This document shows positions 32,313 through 46,070 of a stretch of DNA of 64,000 nt, one piece after another. The notes beneath the pieces are model-generated. The model made no database searches. It was not told where the DNA came from and worked only from the letters and a program-made list of their open reading frames with translations. A program made the translations under genes and the position numbers. Within the stretch, counting starts at the first letter, position 1, and each line of letters begins with the position of its first letter. The DNA is from Coprinus comatus (lineage: Eukaryota; Basidiomycota; Agaricomycetes; Agaricales; Agaricaceae): contig JAWPGT010000002.1 of the NCBI GenBank assembly GCA_034638255.1, positions 1,550,001 to 1,614,000 on the forward strand, given 5' to 3'.

Positions 32313-33622
32313 ATGCCTCCCACAATCCGCGTCGTCGTCAGACTTCCTTGGAACAGACCAGAGAATGCAGAGCCTGACCCTCCGCGCGTGTGTATCTTCT
32401 AGTATTGGTACTTATCGCAGCTAACAGTATTCGCAGATAGAATGGACTCCAGAGAAAGCTGATATACTCTGGAAAGTCATAGAGAAGTCACGCTCTAGTG
32501 ATAGCGGCGGCGCAGACTGTACGGATCCATCTACTTCACATTATTACTGCTGGTTTTAATATTATATTAGGGAAAGGACTCGCAGCACACCTGCAAGTAC
32601 CACTGCCATACCTACTCTACCGTGTCAACGCTCGGTTCCAGGAAGACATTCGTGGACTAAAGGATATCCAAGGCGCACTCTCACCCAACCCAGCTAACAC
32701 CAGCAATAGCAAGCCCGAGGCGCAGCAGACCGATCGTCCCTCCCTCGCGGTTCGAACTAGCATAAATAATGCTCGCCTCTCGACGTCCAAATTGACCACA
32801 CCCCGGAACGTCCGTGCAAGACTCAATTCACTTGGGAACAATTCTCCGAGACCTAAGAAAACTATTTCATCCTCGACATTGACTGCAACTGCGAAGAGGA
32901 CACATATCCACATGCGCCCAACCTCCCCTTTCTCGTCTGAAGGATCCGAAACAGACGAGGAGGAAGCGTTCAAAGAGGAAGAAGCTGCACGTACAGCAGA
33001 AGAGGAACATGCCCTCGATCGCAAACTTGAAGAACTACAAAGGATGATTACTAACGATACTCTTGGTCTGGTCAAAGGCGCTTCCAAACACCGATCGAGA
33101 AAGAGCGTTGACAGAGGACGAAACCTTGACAATATTTCCTCCCCCGCAAGTATGTCAGGAAGTTATAGGAACGACTCCTTGTCTAGTAGAAGTGATAATC
33201 AGAGCTTGTCGAGTGTCAGTTCGCCACAGGGGTCAATACCAGAGATACCGTCACCTTCTACCGATTCTCAATCCCATTCGCCAATGAGAGGTTATTTATC
33301 ACCGAATAAGAGCACCAGTTCAGTAGCGCTTTCTCCAAGAAGTGCACTAGGACAGGGATCGAGAAGGAACACTCAATTGGTAAGTGAACCGGGGAGCAGC
33401 CATGAGTCGGAAGCATCCAGCTTCAGTGATTTAAGTGGTATGTGATTGTCTTGACTTTTCATTGGATTCAACAAACTTACTTATTCTCCCTTTCACTCTC
33501 TAGATGCCAGTTTGTCAGCATCTGCGCTTGAAAGTGGTTTCATGTCAAGTGTGCGCAGCACTACTACTACGAGGATGTCTAATCATTTCACTTCGCGAAG
33601 TCGTACACAAAGACCATTGTAG
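32313..33622 (+). CDS. ATG29: Autophagy-related protein 29
   Basis: The ATG at 32313 gives MPPTIRVVVRLPWNRPENAE. Two introns then join VEWTPEKADILWKVIEKSR and GGADWKGLAAHLQVPLPYLL, the conserved ATG29 N-terminal domain (about residues 1-85). The long remainder is Ser/Thr/Pro-rich and disordered, with an acidic helix (EEEAARTAEEEHALDRKLEE) around residue 190. A final intron near 33440-33503 leads to SRSRTQRPL. Atg29 works with Atg17 and Atg31 as a scaffold that starts phagophore assembly on starvation. Stop 33620-33622. It shares a 38 bp divergent gap with YIH1. Confidence 0.85.
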
Positions 33623-33944
33623 TGGATGTTGAGGTTCTATAGAGAGAGAGATTGTACAGTATTTGATATATGATACCCATGCTAATTTACCCGTTTATTA
33701 TACTATTTCTTTTTAGGAAGAAGTTTTCCAATGAGCGTATGTCTGCGTGTATGTATTAAGTCCATAAACGTTCCCGAGGAATGACACTGAAATTGAAATT
33801 GGAATTGAGCCATATTGATCGTGTAGCGATATCTGATGCCTGTGATGCAATCAAGGTCATCCTCCCCAAAATTAAACAGCATTGTAGTTCTCTTTCATCA
33901 ACCACAATCTACCTCCTCCTCTATTCTATATACAAGAGAAATTG
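33623..33944. other. Intergenic region between ATG29 and DDI1
   Basis: About 320 bp between two plus-strand genes; no gene or repeat seen. Confidence 0.6.
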
Positions 33945-35824
33945 ATGAAGCTCACTTTTATTAACGATCTTGGTAGTACCTTCACCGTTGAGATCGACCC
34001 GGGAATGGAGCTGGAGAATGTTATGGCTTTGATCGAGGCAGAAGTGCGTTTTTCTTTGCTTGTATACACACTGTCCTCCACAGATTTACCAAAATGCCTT
34101 TTATTTACCTCTCCACGACCTATTACCCCATTAACTATATATTATCCATCGAATATAGTCTGGCATTCCAACATCCGAGCAGGGGGTCTACTACGGCGTC
34201 AAGGAACTGACGAATCCCAAAAGCACAATGAGAGAATATGGTATTGAATCTGAAGCAGTTTTGATTTTGAGAAGAAAGGTCGCAAATATGGCTGGGCAGT
34301 ACGTCTCTATTCTCTTTCATAATCTATTATTTCAATTAAACTATTCTGCTTCGCATATTTGCTTCGCGATTTATATACTGATACGTATTGCTATTGTCTT
34401 TACGATGCTTTTAGGCAAATCGAACAGGACGCTGAGATGATGAGGTTACAAATTCTAGGCGATCCTAATTTAATGACTCAACTCCGAGAGGTATGCATCA
34501 TCTCCCCCATATCTAATCAACTCCTCATAAACCATCCCCAACTCTCCCCCCCCCCAAAAAAAAAAAACATCTTTCTCTCACGAAAACAAAAACGAAAAAA
34601 GAATCAACCGGAATTAGCAGCTGCAGCCCAAAATGATCCACAAAGATTCGGAGAAGTACTTCGTCAAACTAGACAAAGACAACATGAAGCAGAACTCCAA
34701 CATGAACGTGAAATCGCTAGATTAAATCAAAATCCTTATGATGTTGAAGCTCAAATGAAGATCGAAGAAAGCATTAGACAACAGGCTGTTCTTGAAAATA
34801 TGGAACATGCATTAGAGTACTCACCAGAGAGTTTTGGCAGGGTTACTATGCTTTAGTGAGTTTGCCATCCTCCTCCTCTTTTTAGTGAGAAATGTTGAAG
34901 CCCATTTTTCATTTCCTACCCCTGGCTTTTTCAGTATTCCGGTAGAGGTGAATTCGCAGCCAGTCAAAGCATTCGTGGATAGTGGGGCTCAACAGACTAT
35001 AAGTGAGTCGTTATATATCTATCTATTCACTGGAATAAGAAGCTAATTCTAATAATTCTGAATAGTGAGCCCAGAATGTGCAGAAGCATGTGGGTACGTG
35101 AACTTGTGTTACCATTTGTTCTAGGATATATGGATGTCCTAAGCGCGTTTTTTTTCCCTTTTCCTTGATAGCTTGATGCGCCTGTTAGATAAACGATTTG
35201 CTGGTATCGCGCGAGGTGTTGGCATAGCGAAGATTCTTGGGCGAGTACATAGTGCTCAGATAAAACTCGCAGATTTACATTTGCCTTGTTCTTTCACTAT
35301 CATGGAGGTAAGTCCTACAAAAACATGATCTCATACAATCAATTATGGGTCATTAATAATTGCATTTGTATTCACATTCATAGGGTCGGGATGTTGACCT
35401 CCTCTTCGGTCTCGACATGCTCAAAGCACACCAAGCATGCATTGACTTGGAGAAAAATGTTCTTCGTATTCAAGGCCGCGAAGTTCGCTTCCTATCTGAA
35501 CATGAACTTCCGGATAAAGCTCGGGATCCAGTTGGAGCAATTGCAGGTGATGAAAGTTCAATAACAGGACCAACGGGTTCCACTTCTACTGGACCGGGAA
35601 ATAACAGTCGCCCGGGACCCTCTTTCCCTGGTTCTGGGCATACTATTGGTAGTTCTCCAGGTGTTGCTGCTGGAGTTGTACCACAAACACAGGGTAATGC
35701 TAGTCGTCATCCAGAATCGTCGATACGTACTTTGATGGATTTAGGAGCTACTCGAGAGTTCGCTATTAGTACTCTTGATGCTGCTGGTGGAAACTTGGAT
35801 GTTGCTGCTTCGCTTTTATTTTGA
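33945..35824 (+). CDS. DDI1: DDI1 homolog: UBL - retroviral-like aspartic protease - UBA shuttle protein
   Basis: The ATG at 33945 opens a ubiquitin-like domain ([33 protein letters not shown]). A helical segment follows ([32 protein letters not shown]). The protease domain has [22 protein letters not shown] with catalytic Asp in DSG rather than the DTG usual in many homologs, then [19 protein letters not shown] and [20 protein letters not shown] Gly/Ser/Thr-rich linker leads to a UBA domain ([20 protein letters not shown]) ending at the TGA 35822-35824. Six or seven exons. It carries ubiquitylated proteins to the proteasome. Confidence 0.93.
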
Positions 35825-35988
35825 ACAAAATAACTTTTGGTGGGTATCTGGACGATGGTGACATTGTGAATAAATAAACGAATTCGATATATACTGTAAC
35901 AATAATATTGTACAAAAACTTGGTGTTGTACATAGGCAAAAAAAACTGCATAGCGATCAACCAGAAAAAAGAACAGAAAGAGGAAGAC

Positions 35989-37271
35989 TCAAATTAAGCT
36001 AACACGAGTCCGTACGAGACCACCTCGCCAATTATGCATACCAGCGGATCGTTTATGTGACCAATCGCCTTGCATCCTAGCAAATGCATCTTGAATATGC
36101 TCAGGCATCAATGCTTTCCTGTCTTCAGGTGGTTGCATAAACAAGGCATTAACGGGCAACGTATATTCTGCATCATCATCCGGTGAACTTTCTCTTCTTC
36201 TCTTCTCCGCAGGACCTCCTATCCCAGTATGTTTACGCTTTCCGAGAACAGGTGAGGAATATTCTTCTCGTAAATGGGATTCTTCCAAAGATTTCTTTAC
36301 GGTTAGACCTGCGAGAGTAAGAGAACGGACCATTTCGAATGCGAGGAAACCGACGATATCAATAGTATCATCATTGGCTTTGAGGTCGAGATGAGGAGGG
36401 AGGTTTAGGAAGTCACGAAATCGTTTGGCTTTACGGTAAGTAAAGGTGGCTTGTCGACAATCAGCATAGTGTTGATATTCTTCACGAGTCATTTGACGGG
36501 TTGCCTCATCTGCTTCCTGTCGGTGTTAGATGAGATTGACATCTCTGTGAATATTGAAAGGAATAGTGTACGTACTCTTAGACGTTGGATTGAGGCTTCA
36601 TGTGCTTCAATATCGTCTTCGTCTTCTTCGTCGTCAGATTGGTGGCCGCTTTGTCGTAAAGCTTCAGAGTATACTGTAGTAATTTCCCAAGGAAGTTTGA
36701 TTGTGATCTTTTGTGCTTTCGAAGTCAATTTCTCTGTGAACCTCATTGTTAGAATGAAAACTCTAGTGAAGGAGAATGTAGGAGAAATATACCATCGGCT
36801 CCGTCCTCGGGGATTTCAACTTCAACTCCTCCTCCTCCGTCACCACCAGAGTCCTTGGCATGCTTTCGAACTTCTTTCCAGGATAGATATGTTCGTAGTC
36901 GATTAACTTTGCCTCTGTCATGACGAATGAGGAAGATGAGATCCTCAGCAGATAGGTATCGTGCTCCTCGACGCGTTGCTAATGCTCTTGCTTGCACTAT
37001 CTATTATTGTGTTGTTTGGTGAATGCCAAGTAAGTAGAAAAGGCAGTAACTAACTAGTTCGATGAGTTGACTTCGTACAATATCTTCGACTAAATTTACA
37101 GTGTCAATGTTGGGCTCTTGAACTTCCCCGAAGACGAACATCTATTGCAAGTATTTAGTGCCTTGAACGGGATTAGGGCTAATGTAAACTGACCATCTGG
37201 GAGATTTCTTGAGTATACTTGTAATCGCGGGTAGAGCTTGCCATGGGGTCTCCGGGTTTCTTACTTGCCAT
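35989..37271 (-). CDS. SPT3: SPT3, SAGA-complex histone-fold subunit
   Basis: The start at 37271 gives [13 protein letters not shown]. Motifs: [19 protein letters not shown], then [39 protein letters not shown] (histone fold 1). Later exons carry [54 protein letters not shown] and [20 protein letters not shown] (histone fold 2). The tail ([14 protein letters not shown]) is conserved. Spt3 links SAGA to TBP. At least five exons, stop 35989-35991. Confidence 0.92.
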
Positions 37272-37544
37272 TATAAGAGCGTGAGGGTCAGGGTCAGCCT
37301 TCCGGATATATTGTGATGACGCTCAGTGGGAAGGAGCGGTAACCCTGCAAGGAGCTACAGCTACTCGCAGTTGCGTGCGTCTTCTAAGCTTTACTTCCAG
37401 TGACAGTGAATGTATCCTGTGTAATGGACACAGATGAATTTAGTGGATGGGGATGGTGAATGGACTTAAAGGGTGGACGTGATTGAAACTCCGCAGGCAA
37501 CCCAAAGAAACGCGTTCACGCGCCTCTGTTACATACCCTTAACC

Positions 37545-38518
37545 ATGTCTGCTCTGGCTCTCCGTCGTCTGGCTTTATCTGCCAGAAGCCAGACAAGACT
37601 TCTCTCGAGGCCATCAACCCTCTCACCGGTTATTCCGGCAAGAAAGAATACAACAGCAGCTCAGACCAGCACCAAAGGTCCCATTAATAGCAACAATAAT
37701 AATGTCGCTTCTGAAGTTGTTCCTCCTACTCAAGAACAATCCTTACCTGAACTAGGAGAACCCGAGTCCAATCCATCGAAAGATTGGTCAAAGAGTTATC
37801 ATGGCCTTTCTTCAGAGCCATTTGCAAAAGAAATTGCAGATATTTTGCAGGCACCCATTGACCCTCTCGACGTCGAAATGAAGCCTGGTGAATAGTTTGC
37901 AATTGAACAGTCCCATAAAAGGTTACTTATTCTCTTTTAGATGGTCTCATTTATCTCCCAGAAATCAAGTACCGTCGTATTCTAAATAAGGCTTTTGGCC
38001 CTGGTGGATGGGGCTTGGCACCTCGTACAGAGACGAATGTCGGACCGAAGATTGTAAGCCGCGAGTATGCGTTGATCTGTCTTGGAAGGTGCGTCGTATT
38101 CTTCATTGGTATCCAGGAGAATGTCCGAACATGGTCTAGATTGGTTGGAATTGCTCGGGGAGAACAAGAATATTTCGACCCCTCTGGAATTCCTACTGCA
38201 ACGGAAGCTTGCAAAAGTAATGCGCTCATGAGATGCTGCAAGGACTTGGGTGTTGCAAGTGAACTTTGGTGAGTGTTTAAGATCAAAAGCATCATTTTTA
38301 TATCAGTTTAATTAATGAAAACGACAGGGATCCTCGTTTTATTCGCGAGTTCAAATCTAAATATTGTATGGAAGTTTTTGTGGAGCACATCCCCACCAAG
38401 AAAAAGTATGTTCAATGCTTCAAAGAGGAGCATGTAAAGTTTACTAACATATTGGTATAGGAAGAAGCTCTGGCGTCGCAAAGATCAGGGCAAATTTGAG
38501 TACCCATACCAGGAGTAA
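37545..38518 (+). CDS. MGM101: Mitochondrial genome maintenance protein MGM101
   Basis: The ATG at 37545 opens an Arg/Ser/Ala-rich mitochondrial presequence ([18 protein letters not shown]). The conserved core begins [20 protein letters not shown]. It continues after introns as [40 protein letters not shown] and [20 protein letters not shown], ending [21 protein letters not shown]101 is a Rad52-like single-strand annealing protein of mtDNA nucleoids. Five or six exons; stop 38516-38518. Confidence 0.93.
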
Positions 38519-38875
38519 TCCAACCATGCCCGATTCTAGTATCTAGACGTTTTTTATTCATACATATAATAATCCCACTTGGCAAATGTTTCACACCTCC
38601 CAACGCTCGACGCGTTCAACTCTGGAGTGTTCACAATTACGTCTATTATTAGACTGATCATCCCTTTTTTCTTTAAAAAGAATTCCGCACTTATATGCAA
38701 TAAGTAATCTAGTGCTGAGTCTAGTACTAAGCCGCGGTTAGTTGAGACTAGTATACACTATAATATATTGAAGTGTCGTGAGCGATGAGTTCTGTGGTGT
38801 CAGTGTATGGCGTGACGGAAGGGGGTTGTGACCATATGGTACTTATTACCAAGAGATTGCGTTTGTATTCAATTA
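38519..38875. other. Intergenic region between MGM101 and GCP5
   Basis: About 360 bp between two plus-strand genes. No gene seen. Confidence 0.6.
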
Positions 38876-41800
38876 ATGCCTACGCCTTCAGAATCGTTGT
38901 CGCCTATCTCCAGGCCACCCTCTAGCCTCTCTAGACCAGATTCCGGTCTTTCTCATGGAACCCCTATATCACGACCTCCCTCAAGTGCTTCTCTCCGCCC
39001 AGTTTCTAGGGCATCAACAACGCGTCCTTCCTCCGCAAGACCTTCATCATCTGTCGGGTTTACGCGCCCTCAATCAAGGTTTTCTCAGCGCACACATGCC
39101 AGGCATGCTAAATCAAAGCTAAAACCTTTGGCGCAAACCTTGGTTAACCAAGTAACTGGACTCGAAGAGGCCGAAGACCCAGAAGGATATCAAAGATCTG
39201 TAGAATATGTCGTGAAAAGCTTGGAATCTACTACATTGAATAAAGGTGCTGCTAGGGTTGATATGAGTTTTGTAAAGCAGCAAATCAATGGGTATTATCA
39301 TCTTGAACTTAGGGTCGCATATTGAATCTGAATTGAGTGCCGTTCTCTCAGTCATGCTCTCAAAGCTCGAATTTCGATGAATGATCCTATATCCGAAGCC
39401 CTTCTTACTGCTTTTAAGAGATTAACGACTCATGTGGAAGAAAGAGAGAAGGATTTGGATCATGATATTCAAGTATGGAACATAATCTTGGCCAACTTTA
39501 TCCTCGGTGACATTGAATATTCAGACAACCCATTTTCCAGATCACCTACAGTTTTTAGTACGTCGTTTATAATGCTACTATTAATTATAAGGAAACTTAA
39601 GGATATACTCAGCTGAATTTATCGCAACCGCCAACCAACACAACAATAGCGTACGCTGAACAGTTTCTAGATGAAATCAAGAACCCACGCCCACCAGTAC
39701 CTGAAATAACATGGAAAGATATCTTAGCAGATGATCCATTTGAAGGAGACCATTGGGAAGGTATTCTGGATTCTAATACAAGAAAGGCCCGTGATGAAGA
39801 TTGGGAAAGTACACCTTCGCTTTCGTCTTGGAGCTCTGGTGATGAAGGGGTACGGTTGGGTGAAATAATCAATGAGGTAGATGAAATTAGGTTTGAAGAG
39901 TTGCGGAAAAGTAGGCGGGGACAATTTGGCACGGGCTTGAATTTTGAGTTTCTCAAATTCAATGATGATAGTGCAAAAAAAGAAAAAGATGAGGAAGATG
40001 CGGAGGATGTGGTCGAAAAACCTGGCTCAAGTGTTCCGCCGTTTACATATGCGCATAGGAAGGAATTTGAGGATCTACAGGCTATGCAATATTGGAGAAA
40101 GGATTGGAAAGGTTACGTGCCTCCAAGTAAGAACTTTGATATTGGAGATCCTTCTACACTGGGTGCGTGTAAAGAAGCATTTGACTTGATGGAATATACT
40201 GAAATGCTTTTAGGTGCCGCTTTCGCGAACGCTCTCGCAAGTCATAAAAGTTAGCTCGAATGCGACACAAGTTCTACTACAACATGAAGTTAATTCTTCC
40301 TATTGAATGTTTAACCCCTGGACTCATATCTTGTTATTAGAAATACATTAGGGAAGAAGACATGGTCAGAGAAGTTTATATGGCTCTTCAAGGGCTAAGT
40401 AACATTGTCTTGACTTGGAAAGCCAACGCATATACCGTATGTAGTGCAACTTGGGTGCTAACTATTGTGTCGAAATTAACAACAAATCTCAGATTACTCC
40501 AGATACACCACGCCTTGCTCATTTGACTCTAGGCTCTCAAGTAGCTATTCTAAGCTCTCTTGCTGAAACTGCAACCACACTAGAGCATCTCCGACGATTT
40601 CGAAGTTCGGTTTTCTCTCTTTTACACAATCGAACTAAAACAACCACCAGAAGTGGGACTACCGTTCCATCTGCAAATATAACCCGGACTGTAGAGGCAT
40701 TCGCAGATGCTATCGACAGTGAAATACGTGTATTCGATACATGGTGTGCCGACCAAGAAACAGATATTTGTCGCATCCATGCTACATTTACATCCAAGCC
40801 AGATTCCGACTTGGTGGTTAGCCTCCTCAAAACTACCAAAGATCTGAACGATACTTTTGAACACACCTTCAACGTATTACATTCTGTAATTCATGAAGTG
40901 TTCGCAGCCGATTTATCTACATCATCCGAATATTGCGTTTCTTATCTGACAAGTGGAAGGAAGGCACCAGCGATGGTGGCTTCAAAGTTATTGGATGTTT
41001 TATTCGGAACTGTTCAGATGCATTTAGAGAGGGAAGAAAGTGTAACTAGTGGAAGACTAATGAGAGTTTTTGTAAGAACAGCAGAGCCGGTTTGGGAGAT
41101 GTGTGGGAAGTGGTTGAGAAATGGGATGGGATTGTATCTGAATATAGGATTGGGGATTGGAGGTTTGAGTAAGGATGATTTAGAAGAGGAATTCTTTATT
41201 GAGTCGAAGGTGTTTGAACTCAGTGGTGAAGGAACATCAATCGGGTTGATGCATCCTGATTTCTGGAAGGAAGGATATGGATTGCGAGTTGATATTGTTC
41301 ATGAGGTAATGGGTGATGATGATCAAAGTGAGATCAGACAAAAAGCAGTTCCCACATTTTTGGACCATGTCGCGGGGATGATTTTGAGCACAGGAAAAGC
41401 TGTTGGATTGATTAGAGCTCTTGGATCAGTTACAGATATTGAGATGGAAAACAATGCGGATAAGTGGGAATCGTTTAGGGAATTAGTTGGATTAGAAGAA
41501 AACGGGAACTCTAGTGGAAAGCTATTCTCAGTTTCTGTGGATACTTTATCAAGAGTCATCTACGATCGGCTCTTACCCAAATGTCAAGCTATTGGTCATA
41601 GCTTGGTCAATATTGCTGTGGACGAATGCGGGCTATGGAAACACTTGGGAGCAATCGAAGACATCTTCTTGATGAGGAGGGGTGATACAATAAGTCATTT
41701 TGTTGATATCATCTTTAACAGGGTGAGTGACATATGTTTAAATGATTTGATGCTGTAGATCATGGAATTTATAGATGGATATTAAACAACCTTGGAGTGA

Positions 41801-43011
41801 TTTCCACTTCCTCAATTCTGCATTTACTGATGTTGTTGAAGCAAACAGCAATAGTAATGCTGGTGCTCGAGAATGGATCAAACCCTCTTTAGTACGCATT
41901 TCGTACCGGGGCAGTAAAGAAAAAGAGCGTATGATCTCTCGCACGGTGAAAGCTCTCGATGGTTTAATCATCGAGTATGCTGTACCATTTCCGCTGACAT
42001 ACTTGTTCCGACCAAGTGTGATTGCCGTTTATTCGGAGATATTTGTGTTTTTGTTACAGATTAGGAGAGCCAAGAGTGTTCTTGAGAGTATACTTGTAAG
42101 AGGAGAAGAAGGGAAGAAAGTCCAGAGTGTCAAAGTTATCTATGCGATGAGAAGTCGGTTGAGTTGGTTTATCAAGTGAGTCTTCCACCAATTCACTTTT
42201 CTTGGACTTGGCTCATTTTGTCACATAGTACATTGTTGAATTTCTTTACAACATATGTGAGTATTACTATATTTATCCCGTAAATGCATGATGTGTATTA
42301 TGTGTAGGTTATTCATGCACAGGTGGTCGCCTTTCACAAGAACCTAAAAGAAGCACAATCGTTTGATGAGATGATTCAATTACATGATGAACAGTAAGTA
42401 GATTGCAACCATCTTCAAGACAACCATTAAAGTGTTTCATAGTCTCAACAAGATTCAGAGTCGCTGTCTACTAAAAAAAAACGTAGGTCTATGCTGTCCT
42501 ATTTTAGATATATTTTGTTGATATCATTGATGTACAGACGTCGGCTCTACATCGGGCTATTTTATCGATATTGGACATGTCGCTTCATTTTAGCGAGTTT
42601 TTCATCGCTTATTCTGGGTATACGACAACACATGACGTATCTCGGCATACATTCATGAAAGGACATCGTTCTCGGAGACAGAAACGTCGGAGAAAAAATG
42701 TGATTGGATTTTCGCAACCCGACTTTTCATCATCATCGTCTTCGGACGATGATCAGGAACCTGAAGTTTTGAGAAAACCAATCACGGAAGCCGACTCATA
42801 CTCGAATTCTACCAGTATGAATACGACCAATTTTTCTTCTATCATCACAAACCCAGAAGAGTTCAGCGACAGAATGGAAAAGTTTTCGATGGAACTTGAT
42901 GGTTTAGTGAGGTTTGTCAGAAGAGGTGTGGAGAGTCTTGCAGGAAGCGGGAGTGAGGCTGCTCCAGCATTTGGTGTCATGGCATTTGCTTTGGAGGATT
43001 GGGATCTATGA
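38876..43011 (+). CDS. Gamma-tubulin complex component, GCP5-like
   Basis: Long multi-exon gene. The ATG at 38876 opens a Ser/Pro/Arg-rich N-terminus with RPPSS repeats. Core motifs: ILADDPFEGDHWEGILD, YIREEDMVREVYMALQGLSN (GCP signature 1), FDTWCADQETDI, GLMHPDFWKEGYGLRVDI, HLGAIEDIFLMRRGDTISHF, VDIIFN (GCP signature 2 region), then WFINTLLNFF and HDEHLRRL. The end is Ser/Asp-rich before FSMELDGLVRFVRRGVESL and DWDL. GCP5 helps build the gamma-tubulin ring complex at spindle pole bodies. Around ten exons; stop 43009-43011. Confidence 0.82.
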
Positions 43012-43141
43012 TGGTGATGGTATATAAATAGACGCGCGTAGACACAATTACGATCAAAATGTTACACGTGACTGATGGCTCAATGCTCTCTGTTAATGAG
43101 TTTGCAGCAAGGCGGTGTTCGCTGCTCCTGCTTCTTGACCA

Positions 43142-45855
43142 ATGCCCGCCCCGCATGTTCAACTCGAACAGGACAACACTGCTCCATCGAATGGGAATGA
43201 ATTACCCACTTATGACGACCTAGCTGCACAGCATGGCCCTAATTCAAGGTACCTTTGTTTGGAGGAACTTGGTTTCCAAGCTTTCTAAAATTCTAGTGTT
43301 TCTCCTTTATTAATTACTCTTCGGTTAGGTTTGGAAGATGGCGAAGTTGGATTGAGAAGAGGTCAGTTGTACATGTATGAGTTTTATGGATATCCCTCAA
43401 AACGTCAATCTAGGGCCGCTGAACGGTATAACGACATTACCCCACAAGAACGACTACGGAGACAGGAGAGGGGTTGGGATTTACCGGATGTACCAGTACG
43501 TGGTTGCAATTTTCCTCCATAGAGCCACCGTTAATAATATAACAGCGTCCACCTGCCGGGCTTCATGAGAATCCATTATTGATACCAGCGGTTACCCATC
43601 AACCCCCTACACCTGGACCAGCTAGTGGACAATTCAACCTGCATATACAAACTAACTCTTTGAATCTCAGTGACGGGAGCCACACTATCTCATCACCGGC
43701 TCCTATACCGTTCGTCAGTCAGAAAATATTACCTTCGCATTTGAAGCTTAATCATTTTGGATCGCGCTTTTTGCCTCATGCAACCTCACAAGTTCGATGT
43801 GTCTTACCGCTCGCTTCGGAGAAATTACTGTTGATTGGTCACGACGAGGGACTGTCAGTTCTCGATTTGTTTCCTCAGGAGTGGAATGATATTGGTGGAA
43901 TTGATGTAAAGAACCCCGGCGAAGCTCAGGCAAGGCTCATCTGGGAAGGAGAAGGGTACCAGATATTTATCATTAAACATGAATGGTATTGCTGATTTTG
44001 GTTTTCATTCAGAGTATTCCAAATGACAATTATAGAGCAAGAGGAGGGGGGCGAAGGCTCACTACAAGGCGTCGTACTTGCTCTTGTAGGACAGGAACAC
44101 GGATCTCCGACGTTCAAAGACTGTGACACAACTCGGTCACTGCGGATGTATAATCTCCAGAGTCTCATTAATTTGGCCAAATGGACAATATCAAATAAGG
44201 TTACCACTTCATTAATTACTTTGGAGAGAATTCATGGTTCTAATATCATCTTTTAGGGTGCCAATCCACTGGACCTTCGTAGACCAGCAAACTGGCAAGC
44301 CCAGTCACCACCTCGACGTCATAGGCATCAGAACAGTCTCGCTCTTCTTAAGTCTCTCATGGAGACGACATCCCCAGTAAACAGCAATTTAGCCGAAAGT
44401 CCAGTTTCCTATCAAAACATGCTAGCCCCGCCTAAACCTAATAAATCTCCTAACGGTCGAAGGACTCCCTCCCCAACATTCTCTCAAAATATAGCAAACC
44501 TAATGCCTCGCCGCCGTAATACGGAAGAGGCAGGTTGGGATATAGTTGAAGATTCACCTCTTCGTTGGGCCACAGATTTTAAACCTCTTGCAAGTCCTGG
44601 CACTCGCTTGGCGGGTTGTTCTGTGGTATCCTATGCCATATGGACGGACGAGAACAGAATAGGAAGAGGTGGTCAGTTACTTGCCGTAGCGACGCGAAAT
44701 AACATCTTTCTCTACGAGACACCGAAGAGGGAAAGAGCATTTCGATTTGTGAAGGTAGGTTGATAAATATTACAGAGTACATATAATCACTAATACTGTC
44801 GATATCAGGAATTTTATACGCCAATGCAACCACGGAGTATTACATTTTTCCAACAAGTCGTTCAGGAAGTCACTCGCAGTATGTCAGATGTAACTGGAAA
44901 TCGCCACAAACGCAATGATAGCACTAATACCCTCCGATATGGTAATGAATCATCAACATTAACAACGATGGATTATGGAACTCAACTGAGTATCTTCGTC
45001 ATCTTTGACAAAAAAGCGGGCTGGATTCGAATAGCCGATTCTGCTGTTGGCGAACTAGAATTACCAGATGATAGCTACATTTCCGCACTCAACCAAGAAT
45101 CTTCATCTTCATCCTCGTCCCATTTCCTCAGCCCTCGAGATACTTTAACATCAGGAGCGAACAGAGTGCGCGCACGACTCTCATTCGAGCATGCTAGTCA
45201 ACCAAGATGGATCCTTCCTACCTGTTGTGAAGTACCACTACCTCCTAGTTCGACATCCCGTTTTAGTGCCCCAGGAACGGATCCTCTGACACGTAAAATT
45301 CTCATCCTAACCCGTGGACGCAAAACACACATCGTACCATCTCCGTTGCCTTCTAATTACGCTGCATACCCTTCTCTTGCCATTGTAACTTGGAAATCAC
45401 CTCCACGACATATTGTACCGCGTGTATGTGAACAGCGTAACAAGGACGAAACCGGAGATTTCGATCCTGTTTCTTTTCTTCAACTGGTTGCATTTGGGGA
45501 AGAGGGTTTAGAGGTTCAAGAAATCACACTCAATTTCCTTACAAAAGGTGGAGGCAAGGGCAAGGGCAAAGCAACTGTTGAAGAGATTGTAAGAGCACAA
45601 TACGATGTAATCCAGAATTGTGGATTTGTGGCTACAGGTGGACATTGGGATCAAGTGAGTAGGTTGGTGGATCCTGATGGATTGGCGAGATCATTGTCCA
45701 CAGGAAGTGATGCGTCATCAAATTCATTTGATAGTGTGGGTACGTCTGTTATTATGTCAAGAATAAAAAGAGAGGAGGGAGTATATGGTTGGTGGCAGAA
45801 GGATGTAGGGGATTATCGTGTTTTTTGGGTGGGAGGTTCCGCGGACAATGAATGA
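43142..45855 (+). CDS. CNH (citron homology) domain-like protein
   Basis: The ATG at 43142 opens MPAPHVQLEQDNTAPSNGNE; small exons give RFGRWRSWIEKR and AAERYNDITPQERLRRQERG. The CNH-like propeller begins near residue 170: VRCVLPLASEKLLLIGHDEG then LSVLDLFPQEWNDI. Further blades include LQGVVLALVGQEHG, SVVSYAIWTDENRIGRGGQL, LAVATRNNIFLYE and QLSIFVIFDKKAGWIRIADS. A long disordered insertion (SPPRRHRHQNS; NGRRTPSPTFS) splits the domain. CNH domains usually bind small GTPases; partner unknown. About eight exons. Stop 45853-45855. Confidence 0.6.
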
Positions 45856-46070
45856 TAGATATGATTTGTATGGATGGATAGATATCGGACACTCTAATAC
45901 TCAAACATTGTTTAACTAGACTTTTCTTTCTTTCTTTGTTACATGTATATATTGTATTCACTTTTTTGTTTTGTAGATATGCATTTCCATTTTCATTCAA
46001 CATGTTGGTATGTATAGCAGCCACATGCTATGAGAACAACCTACGACCGACATTATAAGAAAACCGTGTG

